Source: JADZAI01 sp047602465 (GTDB lineage: Bacteria > Pseudomonadota > Alphaproteobacteria > Micropepsales > Micropepsaceae). From it: a DNA stretch of 64,000 nucleotides. The position numbers and the translations under genes are program-made. Positions 36,570 to 44,723 of this stretch are shown piece after piece. Location of the stretch: positions 1,488,001 to 1,552,000 of the forward strand of contig JASGHF010000001.1 of assembly GCA_047602465.1 (NCBI GenBank). Direction: 5' to 3'. The notes beneath the pieces were generated by a model that did not search any database, was not told the origin of the DNA, and was given only the letters and a program-made list of their open reading frames with translations. How positions within the stretch are numbered: position 1 is the first letter of the stretch; the number at the start of each line of letters is the position of its first letter.

Positions 36570-38147
36570 CTAACGCAGCATCGCCTCCAGCGTCTCGATG
36601 CGGTCGGCGTCGCGCGGGGGTTTGTCCCAGCGCAGGCGGTTGATGCGCGGAAAGCGCATGGCGACACCGCTCTTGTGGCGGGCGGAGCGGGCGAGGCCCT
36701 CGAACGCAACCTCGAATACCAGCCCTGTCTCGGACGTGTGCGTGACTTCGCGCACCGGGCCGAACTTGTTTTCGGTGTTGTTGCGGACGAAGCGGTCGAT
36801 CTCTTTCAGCTCTTCATCGGTGAAGCCGAAATAGGCCTTGCCGACCGGCACAAGCTCCGCGCCCTTCCAGACGCCGAACGTGTAGTCGGAATAGAAGGAC
36901 GAGCGCTTGCCGTGCCCGCGCTGGGCATACATCAGCACGGCATCGACCAGATGCGGATCGCGCTTCCACTTGAACCATTCGCCGCGCACGCGGCCCGGCA
37001 GATAGGCGCTGTCCCAGCGCTTCAGCATCAACCCCTCGACGGCGGGCGATGGCGGGTTGGAGCGCTTGGCTTGCAGGTCGCCCCAATCCGTCACCGGCAC
37101 CAAAGGCGAGAGATCGAGCCGGTCGCGCGCCACCGTAGTCAGCAGTGCTTCCAGCCGGGCGCGCCGCTCACGAAAACTGAGCGGGCGCAAATCCTCATCG
37201 CCCTGATGCAGGATGTCATAGGCGCGGATACCGGCGGGAAAATCGCGCAGCATCGACTTGGTGACGGTCTTCCGGTTCAACCGCTGCTGGAGATCGTTGA
37301 AAGTCGCCGGCGCGCCGTCGCGGAAGACAAGCAGCTCGCCGTCGAGCGCGACATCGTCGGGTAACAGCTCCATCACGTCCGGGAAGGCAGCCGAGATGTC
37401 TTCGCCGGTGCGCGAATAGAGCCGCTTCTCGCCGTGGTCGCTGACCGCCTGAACGCGGATGCCGTCCCATTTCCATTCGGCGGCGAAATCGTGCGGATTC
37501 AACTGCGCCAGATCGCGGTCCTCGATGGGGTGCGAGAGCATCACCGGGCGGAACGGCGCGCGAGCGATGCCGGAGGGGCGTTCGGCCTTTCCCTCCAGCC
37601 ATGCGAAGAGATTTTCATACGGCGCTTCCAGCCCCGGCCAGACGAGTTCGATTTCGTCCGGCTCCACCCCGCCCAGCGCCGCCGCCGCGGTTTTCGCCAG
37701 ACGAGCCGAGACGCCGATGCGAAGCGCGCCGGTCATCAATTTGATGAGCGCCCAGCGGCCGTCAGGATCGAGCGCGTCGAGCCAGGCTTCCACGAGGCGC
37801 GGAATGTCGGCCTTCGACGCGGCATTCAGCGTCTCGATGACTTCGGAGAGTTCTGGCGCGCGGTTGGCGCCAAGTTTCGCCGGCCAGATGAGCGCCACCG
37901 TCTCGGCGAGGTCGCCGACGTAATCGTAGGAGAGGCCGAACAGCACCGGATCGACGCGTGATTCCGCGAGGCCGCGGATCAACCCCGCCTTGGCATGTTT
38001 GAACGAGATGTTCCCGGTGAGCGCCGCCAGCGCCCAGCCGCGATCGGGGTCCGGCGTATCGCGCAGATAGGCCTCGATCAGCCGCAGCTTACCATTGCGC
38101 TGAGGCTGATAGGCGAGGCTGTCGAGCAAGGCGGCGAAGCGTTTCAC
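36570..38147 (-). CDS. cisplatin-damage-response ATP-dependent DNA ligase (LigC-type)
   Basis: A 525-residue ATP-dependent ligase. An N-terminal helical DNA-binding domain of about 190 residues precedes the nucleotidyltransferase domain, where Lys226 in EWKWDGIR is the AMP acceptor. Further motifs are ERRARLEALL, EGLMLKRWDSAYLPGR and WFKWKRDPHLVDAVL (motif V), then an OB domain. It seals nicks during repair. The gene is the first of the known four-gene set with exonuclease, Lhr-type helicase and PdeM. GTG start, overlapping the exonuclease stop as GTGA. Confidence 0.94.
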   Translation of the reverse strand: MKRFAALLDSLAYQPQRNGKLRLIEAYLRDTPDPDRGWALAALTGNISFKHAKAGLIRGLAESRVDPVLFGLSYDYVGDLAETVALIWPAKLGANRAPELSEVIETLNAASKADIPRLVEAWLDALDPDGRWALIKLMTGALRIGVSARLAKTAAAALGGVEPDEIELVWPGLEAPYENLFAWLEGKAERPSGIARAPFRPVMLSHPIEDRDLAQLNPHDFAAEWKWDGIRVQAVSDHGEKRLYSRTGEDISAAFPDVMELLPDDVALDGELLVFRDGAPATFNDLQQRLNRKTVTKSMLRDFPAGIRAYDILHQGDEDLRPLSFRERRARLEALLTTVARDRLDLSPLVPVTDWGDLQAKRSNPPSPAVEGLMLKRWDSAYLPGRVRGEWFKWKRDPHLVDAVLMYAQRGHGKRSSFYSDYTFGVWKGAELVPVGKAYFGFTDEELKEIDRFVRNNTENKFGPVREVTHTSETGLVFEVAFEGLARSARHKSGVAMRFPRINRLRWDKPPRDADRIETLEAMLR

Positions 38148-39196
38148 GCCGCAGGCTCCGCAACAGACGGCGTTTCGCCTGCGCCTTCCTCGTCATAGCC
38201 GACGAGGTTCAGCGCCGTGGCCGGGATGCCGATGGAATTGGACCAGTGGACCAGCGCCTCTTCCGCGCCGTGCGTGACCCACAGCGCGCCGGGCTTCACC
38301 TCCTGCACGGTCTGGGTGAGTTCGTCCCAATCCGCGTGATCGGAAATGATGAGCGGCAGTTCGACCAGACGCTGCCGGGCACGGGCGCGCACCCGCATCC
38401 AGCCGCTCGCGAAACACGTCACCACATCGCCCAGCCGCCGCGACCAGACATCGTTCAGCGCGGACGGCGGCGCGAGCACGATGGCGCCCTTGAAGACCTC
38501 ACGGGTCAGCGGCGTCTTCATCATCTCCATCGCGGGGCGCAGATCGCCCAGCTTCACGCCCAATTCCTCGTAGAGATCGCACAGCTTCTGCATCGCGCCG
38601 TGGAGATAGATCGGTGCGTCGTAGCCGGCCTCACGCAGATGCGCGATGACACGCTGCGCTTTGCCCAGCGAATAGGCGCCGACGAGATGGCAGCGGTCGG
38701 GGAACGTCTTCAGCGAGCGGAGTAGCTTGGCGATCTCCTCCGCCGCTGGGGGATGGCGGAAGACCGGCAGGCCGAAGGTCGCCTCGCTGATGAAGATGTC
38801 GCAGGGTACCACCTCGAACGGCGCGCATGTGGGATCGTGCCGCCGCTTGTAGTCGCCCGAGACGACGACGCGCTTGCCGCCGATCTCGATCACCGCCTGC
38901 GCGCTGCCCAGCACATGACCGGCGGGCACCAGCGTCACGTCGACGCCGTTGACGTTGTTCCGTTCGCGATACGCGGCGGCCTGGCGGTTGGCGGTGAATT
39001 CCGCACCATAGCGGGAGGCCATGATGGCCAGCGTTTCGGGTGTCGCCAGCACAGCGCCATGTCCGGCCCGGGCATGGTCGGCATGGCCGTGGGTGATGAC
39101 GGCCCTTGCGACCGGGCGAACCGGGTCCACATAGAAATCGCCCTTGGTGCAATAAAGCCCCGCCGGTGTCGTTCGCAGGATTTGCTCAGCGCGCAT
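38144..39196 (-). CDS. ligase-associated DNA damage response exonuclease (MBL fold)
   Basis: A 350-residue metallo-beta-lactamase-fold nuclease of the ligase-associated exonuclease family (SNM1/beta-CASP-like). The metal site is THGHADHARAGH, then PAGHVLGSAQAVI, the SGDYKRRHDPTCAPFE segment and late motif SDHADWDEL with HG at THGAEEAL. The true start is the ATG giving MRAEQILRTT, 39 bases from the divergent helicase; the open frame upstream runs into that gene. It is coupled to the ligase by a GTGA overlap, so both probably act on the same DNA ends. Confidence 0.94.
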   Translation of the reverse strand: MRAEQILRTTPAGLYCTKGDFYVDPVRPVARAVITHGHADHARAGHGAVLATPETLAIMASRYGAEFTANRQAAAYRERNNVNGVDVTLVPAGHVLGSAQAVIEIGGKRVVVSGDYKRRHDPTCAPFEVVPCDIFISEATFGLPVFRHPPAAEEIAKLLRSLKTFPDRCHLVGAYSLGKAQRVIAHLREAGYDAPIYLHGAMQKLCDLYEELGVKLGDLRPAMEMMKTPLTREVFKGAIVLAPPSALNDVWSRRLGDVVTCFASGWMRVRARARQRLVELPLIISDHADWDELTQTVQEVKPGALWVTHGAEEALVHWSNSIGIPATALNLVGYDEEGAGETPSVAEPAA

Positions 39197-39235
39197 GCTG
39201 CCTAGATAGTCCCTTGCCTGCCGCATTTTGAGACG

Positions 39236-41800
39236 ATGAGCGCCCCTCTCTTCAACGCCCAAAGTTCCGCCGCGCTCCCGCCCCGCTTTACGGCGTGGTT
39301 TTCCGCGCGCGGCTGGGCGCCCCGGGCGCATCAGCTGGAGATGTTGGACGCCGCGCGGCACGGGGAGCACGTGCTGCTGACCGCCCCGACTGGGGGCGGC
39401 AAGACGCTGGCCGGGTTCCTGCCGAGCCTTTTGTCGCTGGCGGCACGGGGAGAGAAACCGGCCGCGCCCGATCCCGATCTGCCGCAGCCGGGGCACAACG
39501 CACCGCGCATCGAGGCGTGGAAACCGCATCGCAAGCGCAGCGTCCATACGCTCTACATCTCGCCCCTGAAGGCGCTGGCCGTCGATATCGCGCGCAACCT
39601 GGAAACGCCGGTCGCGGAGATGAAGCTGGATATCCGCATCGAGACGCGGACCGGCGACACCTCGGCGCACAAGCGCCAGCGGCAGAAGATCGACCCGCCG
39701 GACATATTGCTAACGACACCGGAACAGCTGGCGCTGCTGCTCGCCAGCCGCGAGGCGGTGAACCTGTTCCAGGATCTCGACACGATCGTGCTGGACGAGC
39801 TGCACGCCCTCGTCGCCAACAAGCGCGGCGATCTGCTGGCGCTTGACCTTGCACGGCTGTCGCGGCTCGCCCCGCAGGCGCGGCGCGTGGGGCTGTCGGC
39901 GACGGTCGCCGATCCCGATCACCTGCGGCGCTATCTCGTGCCGCAGACAACCGAGGAGCCGCGCCTGTCACGGCTCGTCATCGGCAAGGCCGGGGCGCCG
40001 CCGCAGATTTCGGTGCTGGCGTCGGAAGCGCATATCCCGTGGAGCGGGCATAGCGGCCGCCATGCCGTGCCGGAAGTGATGGCCCGCGTGAAGGCGGCGC
40101 GCATGGCGATCCTGTTCGTCAACACGCGCAGCCAGGCGGAAATGCTGTTCCAGGAACTCTGGCGCATCAACGACGACAACCTGCCCATCGCGCTGCATCA
40201 CGGCTCGCTGGATGCGGGCCAGCGCCGCAAGGTGGAGGCGGCGATGGCGGCGGGCAAACTGCGCGCCGTGGTGGCGACCTCGACGCTCGATCTCGGCATC
40301 GACTGGGGCGATGTCGATCTGGTCGTGCAGATGGGCGCGCCCAAGGGCGTTTCCCGCATGCAGCAGCGCATCGGCCGCGCCAATCACCGGCTGGATGAAT
40401 CCTCCACCGCCCTGCTCGTCCCCTCCAACCGTTTCGAGGTTCTGGAATGCCTGGCGGCGCGAGAGGCGGTCGCCAAGGGCAAGCAGGATGGCGAGACGCG
40501 GCGCGTCGGCGGGCTGGACGTGCTGGCGCAGCATATTCTGGGCATGGCCTGCGCCGAGCCGTTCGATGCGAACGAGCTGTACGAGGAAATCACCACCGCC
40601 GAACCGTATCGCGAGTTGACGCGCGAAACCTTCGACCAGGCGCTCGATTTCGTGGCGACCGGCGGCTATGCGCTCCGCACCTATGAACGCTTCGCCAAAT
40701 TGCGCCAGACGCCGGATGGGCGCTGGCGCGTCGCCAGCCCCATGGTGGCGCAGCGTTACCGCCTGAACGCCGGCACCATCGTCGAGGCGCAGATGCTGAA
40801 CGTGCGCTGGGTCCGCTCGCTCAAAAGCGGCAAGGCGCTGAGCGGCGGGCGCGTCATCGGCAAGATGGAGGAATGGTTCTTCGAACAGATGACGCCTGGC
40901 GACACGTTCGTATTCGGCGGCCAGATCCTGCGTTTCGAGTCCATCGTGGAGACCGATGCGCTGGTGACCAAGGGCACCACCGACGAACCGATGGTGCCGA
41001 GCTGGCAGGGCGGCAAGTTCCCGCTCACCACCTATCTCGCCGAACGTGTGCGCGAGATGATCGCCGATCCGGAATCGGTCGAGAACCTGCCCGATCAGGT
41101 GGCGCAGTGGCTGGCGCTGCAGGCCTGGCGTTCGGTGCTGCCGGAAGCCGACGAGATGCTGATCGAGACTTTCCCGCGCAACGGCAAGTTCTACCTCACC
41201 TGCTACCCGTTCGACGGCCGTCTGGCGCACCAAACGCTGGGCATGCTGCTGACCCGCCGGCTGGAACGGCTGCGGATGCGGCCGCTCGGCTTTGTCGCGG
41301 GCGAATATGCGCTGTCGGTGTGGGCGCTGGGCGATCTATCGACGCTGGACATGACGGCGCTGTTTGCGCCTGACCTGCTTGGCGACGATCTGGAGGAATG
41401 GCTGAACGAAAGCATCATGCTGAAGCGCCAGTTCCGGAACTGCGCGATCATCGGCGGGCTGATCGAGACGCGCTTTCCGGGCAAGGAGAAGACGGGACGG
41501 CAGATCACCTTCTCGTCCGACCTCATCTATGACGTGCTGCACGAGCATCAGCCGGATCATCTGCTGATGAAGGCGGCGCGCGAGGATGCGCTGACTGGCC
41601 TGCTGGATTTGAAGCGCCTGTCCGGCCTGCTTCACCGCATTCGCGGCAGACTGGTGGTGAAGCATCTGGAGCGCGTATCGCCGCTCGCCGTGCCGGTGCT
41701 GCTGGAGATCGGCAAGGAGCCGATCCGCGGCGCGGCGGATGACGAATTGCTGGGAGAAGCTTCAGAAAACCTCATAGACGAGGCCATGCGGCTGGTCTAA
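39236..41800 (+). CDS. ligase-associated DEXH-box helicase (Lhr family)
   Basis: An 854-residue superfamily 2 helicase. Walker A APTGGGKTLAGFLPSL (about residues 50-65), LYISPLKALA (Ia), TTPEQLALLL, DELH box VLDELHAL, VGLSATVADP (III), IALHHGSLDAGQRRKVE and TSTLDLGIDW (V), QRIGRANHR (VI). The C-terminal 400 residues are the Lhr core winged-helix and accessory region. It translocates on single-stranded DNA. It is divergent from the ligase/exonuclease pair with only 39 bases between, so the promoters must overlap. It is usually followed directly by pdeM; here a small gene intervenes. Confidence 0.95.
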   Translation: MSAPLFNAQSSAALPPRFTAWFSARGWAPRAHQLEMLDAARHGEHVLLTAPTGGGKTLAGFLPSLLSLAARGEKPAAPDPDLPQPGHNAPRIEAWKPHRKRSVHTLYISPLKALAVDIARNLETPVAEMKLDIRIETRTGDTSAHKRQRQKIDPPDILLTTPEQLALLLASREAVNLFQDLDTIVLDELHALVANKRGDLLALDLARLSRLAPQARRVGLSATVADPDHLRRYLVPQTTEEPRLSRLVIGKAGAPPQISVLASEAHIPWSGHSGRHAVPEVMARVKAARMAILFVNTRSQAEMLFQELWRINDDNLPIALHHGSLDAGQRRKVEAAMAAGKLRAVVATSTLDLGIDWGDVDLVVQMGAPKGVSRMQQRIGRANHRLDESSTALLVPSNRFEVLECLAAREAVAKGKQDGETRRVGGLDVLAQHILGMACAEPFDANELYEEITTAEPYRELTRETFDQALDFVATGGYALRTYERFAKLRQTPDGRWRVASPMVAQRYRLNAGTIVEAQMLNVRWVRSLKSGKALSGGRVIGKMEEWFFEQMTPGDTFVFGGQILRFESIVETDALVTKGTTDEPMVPSWQGGKFPLTTYLAERVREMIADPESVENLPDQVAQWLALQAWRSVLPEADEMLIETFPRNGKFYLTCYPFDGRLAHQTLGMLLTRRLERLRMRPLGFVAGEYALSVWALGDLSTLDMTALFAPDLLGDDLEEWLNESIMLKRQFRNCAIIGGLIETRFPGKEKTGRQITFSSDLIYDVLHEHQPDHLLMKAAREDALTGLLDLKRLSGLLHRIRGRLVVKHLERVSPLAVPVLLEIGKEPIRGAADDELLGEASENLIDEAMRLV

Positions 41801-41806
41801 TGGGCG

Positions 41807-42238
41807 GTGGTTCATCAAACTTGCGAGTTGTCATTGGGCAAGGCCGCCATTTGTCTTCTGGTCGCAGGCCTCGGCAGCGGGATCGCGAACGCTGATCCGG
41901 GCAATCAGTTCGATCTGATCTGCGATGGAACGACGAAAACCGTTCGCGGGGAACATCCCCACCACATGCGCATTGCGGTGGACCTGGACGCCAAGCTCTT
42001 TTGCTATGTGAACGACGATTGCAACCGCGTCGTCCCGATCAAGTCGTTCACCGACTATCAGATCGACTTCCTGTCTTCGAAAGACGCCGAGATGGAGATC
42101 GCGTTCAGCGTCAACCGCATCGATGGCACCTACAGCTATCTGATCGACGGGCTTCAGCCAGACATGGCGGGGCTGATCCTCTCGAACGGCATCTGCCAGG
42201 CAGCGGCGTTTTCCGGCCTGCCGAAGAAAAAATTCTAG
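41807..42238 (+). CDS. small exported protein inserted between helicase and pdeM
   Basis: A 143-residue protein. After a GTG start (or a TTG nine codons later) comes a signal peptide KAAICLLVAGLGSGIANA. The mature part has FDLICDGTTKTV, then LFCYVNDDCNRVVPIKS, NRIDGTYSYLIDG and a C-terminal FSGLPKKKF. This layout recurs among hypothetical exported proteins of alphaproteobacteria; function unknown. An ATG overlapping the helicase stop (TAATG) is in another frame. No clear ribosome site. It separates the helicase and pdeM, which normally abut; the stop is 2 bases before the pdeM GTG. Confidence 0.65.
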   Translation: MVHQTCELSLGKAAICLLVAGLGSGIANADPGNQFDLICDGTTKTVRGEHPHHMRIAVDLDAKLFCYVNDDCNRVVPIKSFTDYQIDFLSSKDAEMEIAFSVNRIDGTYSYLIDGLQPDMAGLILSNGICQAAAFSGLPKKKF

Positions 42239-42240
42239 CT

Positions 42241-42921
42241 GTGAAATACATCGATCTCGCCGGCGCCCGCCTGACGCCCGATCCGTCGGGCGCGCTGTGG
42301 TGGGCGGCGGAACGCATGCTGATCGCCGCCGATCTGCATCTGGAAAAAGGCTCGGCCTATGCGGCGCGCGGCCAGATGCTGCCGCCCTATGACACGCACG
42401 CGACACTGTCGCGGCTGGAAAGCGCCTGCGCCCGCCTGAAGCCGCGCGAGGTCGTGCTGCTGGGCGACACGTTCCACGACCGCAAGGCGGAGGAACGCCT
42501 CGCGGACGACGCGCGCGCGCGGCTCACCCGCCTGATCGCCGCCGTCGAGACCTGGACGTGGATTCTGGGCAATCACGACCCTGCCCCGCCGCAGGGTCTT
42601 GGCGGCCGCGTGGCGGAGGAAATCTATGCCGGGCCGCTGGTGCTGCGGCACGAGCCGCAGGCGCGGCCCTCGGCGGGCGAGATCGCCGGGCATCTTCATC
42701 CCGCTGCCCGCGTCAGCGTTCGCGGCCGCTCGATCCGCCGCCGCTGCTTCGTGACCGATGGCGAACGGCTGGTGATGCCCGCCTTCGGCGCCTATGCGGG
42801 CGGCCTCGATGTGTTCGATCCGGCGCTGCGCGATCTCTTCGCGCCGCACTTCCACGCCTTCATGCTGGGCAAGGCGGCTGTGCATGCCGTCTCAAGCAAG
42901 CGCCTGGCGTCGGGCGGTTAG
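42241..42921 (+). CDS. pdeM: ligase-associated DNA damage response endonuclease PdeM
   Basis: A 226-residue calcineurin-type phosphoesterase with the metal motifs in order: ADLHLEKG (DxH), LLGDTFHD (GD), LGNHDPAP (GNHD), and AGHLHPAA (GHxH). The fourth component of the ligase-associated repair set. GTG start two bases after the small exported protein gene; the longer open frame upstream belongs to that gene's region. Its TAG stop overlaps the stop of the convergent TIGR02186 gene as TTAG. Confidence 0.92.
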   Translation: MKYIDLAGARLTPDPSGALWWAAERMLIAADLHLEKGSAYAARGQMLPPYDTHATLSRLESACARLKPREVVLLGDTFHDRKAEERLADDARARLTRLIAAVETWTWILGNHDPAPPQGLGGRVAEEIYAGPLVLRHEPQARPSAGEIAGHLHPAARVSVRGRSIRRRCFVTDGERLVMPAFGAYAGGLDVFDPALRDLFAPHFHAFMLGKAAVHAVSSKRLASGG

Positions 42922-43685
42922 TCCCGCTCGCGGAACACGAACGCCGCGCCGAGGCCCATCAGCACGGCGATCAGGATCGCCGCCATCGCGTAGAAGAGGC
43001 TGGAGCGTGTCGCGAAATTGTAGAGCGTGCGCTCGATGCCCAGTTTGTCGATCACCAGCGTCGCGGAATAGGCGCTGATCTCCTGCCCGTTGCGGAAGAG
43101 ATAGGCCTCCACCGTGTAGTCGCCGACCGGCACGCTGGCCGGCATGATGATACGGGCCTGGAACAGCGAAGCGCCGTTCATCTCGACGCCGCCCGGCTCC
43201 TCGACGAACAGCTTCTCGCCCGTGCGGCCGCGGATCAGCGCCTTCTGGAATTCGTCCGCATCGCGCCGGTCCGGCCCGTGCCAGTCCTGGTTGACGAGGC
43301 CGATGCCCTTGCGCTTCAGTACGGCGGGCGCGGCGATGGCGTCGAGCGGCGCGGTGCTGGCGAGGAAATAGAAGCCCGGCACGTCCTGGAACGTCGCAGA
43401 ATCGGTGTTGAGCCACACGCCCGAGACGCGGCCGCGCTTGCGCACCGTCGTCGGCGCGCGCGGTCCGCGCACGATGATGACGATTTCGCGCTCCGACGCG
43501 CCGACAAAGGCGTCCGGCGTTTCGATCGTGCCGTAGACGACGAATTCCGCGCCGGTGAAATTGGACGTGATGTGGATGACGTCCTGCGTCAGGCCGACGA
43601 CCAGCGCTTCCGACGGCGTATCGCCATCCTGCGCGGCGGCCGGCAGCGCGAAGGCGAGCGCCAGGAGGGCGAGGAGCCGTCTCAC
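42918..43685 (-). CDS. TIGR02186 family membrane protein, partner of TauE
   Basis: A 255-residue protein: signal peptide RRLLALLALAFALPAAAQ, a periplasmic domain (EALVVGLTQDVIHITSNFTG), and one C-terminal membrane helix (AMAAILIAVLMGLGAAFVF) ending RERD. This fits TIGR02186, which is usually found beside a TauE/SafE permease. Role unknown. GTG start overlapping the TauE stop as GTGA. The frame stays open through the TauE gene but that extension is a shadow. Confidence 0.85.
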   Translation of the reverse strand: MRRLLALLALAFALPAAAQDGDTPSEALVVGLTQDVIHITSNFTGAEFVVYGTIETPDAFVGASEREIVIIVRGPRAPTTVRKRGRVSGVWLNTDSATFQDVPGFYFLASTAPLDAIAAPAVLKRKGIGLVNQDWHGPDRRDADEFQKALIRGRTGEKLFVEEPGGVEMNGASLFQARIIMPASVPVGDYTVEAYLFRNGQEISAYSATLVIDKLGIERTLYNFATRSSLFYAMAAILIAVLMGLGAAFVFRERD

Positions 43686-44605
43686 CGCGTCTCCTCCACC
43701 GGGGCGATGGAATAGAGATCGGCCGGCGGCCGCACCAGTTCCGCCGCAAGGCGCAGCGCCATCCCCACGATCAGCAGCGAGATCATCAGGCGCAGCACGT
43801 CCGAACGGATGCGGGCGCCGATCCGCGCGCCGTACTGCACGCCCACCACGCCGCCGGCCATCAGGATGACGGCGAGAATGATGTCGACGGTCTGGTTCAC
43901 CCAGGCATGCAGGAAGGTCGTCAGCGCCGTGATGCACAGCACCTGGAACAGCGAAGTGCCGATCACCGCCGAAGCCGGCATGCGCAGGATATAGATCATG
44001 GCCGGCACCATGATGAAGCCGCCGCCGATCCCCATGACGCCGGAGAGGAAGCCCGAGAGGAAGCCGAGGCCCAAAGGCGGGATCGCCGAGATGTAGAGTT
44101 TGGAGACCCGGAAGCGCAGTTTCAGCGGAAGGCCGTGGACCCAGTAATGCTGGGTCGCCTTCGCTTTGGCGGGCGCGGCCTTGCGGGTCTTCAGCAGGGT
44201 GCGGATCGCCTCGCTGAGCATCAGGAGGCCGATCGAGCCGAGCAGCCCGACATAGGCGAGCTTGATGACCAGGTCGATCTGCCCGCTCGCCTTCAAGATC
44301 GAGACGAGCCAGACGCCGAGGATGGTGCCGGGTATGCCGCCGGCGACCAGCACCACCCCCATCTTGAAGTCGACGGAGCGGCGTCCGGCCTGGGCTGCAA
44401 CGCCCGAAACCGACGATGCGACGATCTGGCTGGCCCCGGTCGCGACGGCCACGGCGGGCGAGATGCCGGTGAAGATGAGGAACGGCGTCATCAGGAAGCC
44501 GCCGCCGACGCCGAACATGCCGGTCACGAAGCCGACCGCGCCGCCCATCGCGAGGATCAGCCAGATGCTGACCGAGATTTCTGCGATGGGAAGATAGATT
44601 TGCAT
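43682..44605 (-). CDS. TauE/SafE family sulfite/anion exporter
   Basis: A 307-residue inner-membrane permease with about eight helices in two repeats, each with a conserved GxFGxGGGF-type loop (GMFGVGGGFLMTP and GVMGIGGGFIMVP). Members export sulfite, sulfoacetate or other organic anions. Start: ATG of MQIYLPIAE; a TTG four codons earlier is possible. It forms an operon with the TIGR02186 gene. Confidence 0.92.
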   Translation of the reverse strand: MQIYLPIAEISVSIWLILAMGGAVGFVTGMFGVGGGFLMTPFLIFTGISPAVAVATGASQIVASSVSGVAAQAGRRSVDFKMGVVLVAGGIPGTILGVWLVSILKASGQIDLVIKLAYVGLLGSIGLLMLSEAIRTLLKTRKAAPAKAKATQHYWVHGLPLKLRFRVSKLYISAIPPLGLGFLSGFLSGVMGIGGGFIMVPAMIYILRMPASAVIGTSLFQVLCITALTTFLHAWVNQTVDIILAVILMAGGVVGVQYGARIGARIRSDVLRLMISLLIVGMALRLAAELVRPPADLYSIAPVEETR

Positions 44606-44655
44606 CGGACCGATCAAAACGCCGGGCGGTCATCATGCGCCCGGCGGCTTATCAA

Positions 44656-44691
44656 AAGATGAGGCGCGCCGTTCCTAGAACGGCGCGCCTC
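44656..44691 (-). terminator. terminator of the PodJ-like gene
   Basis: A perfect 14-base stem (44661-44674 with 44678-44691) with a 3-base loop lies 33 bases after the PodJ-like stop. On the minus strand it is followed by TCATCTTTTG, a weak T tract. It separates this gene from the TauE operon. Confidence 0.7.
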
Positions 44692-44723
44692 CAATTCACA
44701 CCCTATCGGGCCGTCACCGTTTG

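Noticed and set aside
39197..39670. N-terminal extension of the exonuclease reading frame
   Set aside because: It runs over the divergent helicase gene and its sequence is not protein-like; MRAEQILR matches the expected family start.
41800..41890. ATG overlapping the helicase stop (TAATG), read in another frame
   Set aside because: It gives a short basic peptide without features; the signal peptide of the small exported protein is in the 41807 frame.
43683..44636. Upstream extension of the TIGR02186 reading frame through the TauE gene
   Set aside because: The extension is Arg/His/Pro-rich and antisignal; the GTG start after TauE gives a proper signal peptide and couples by GTGA.
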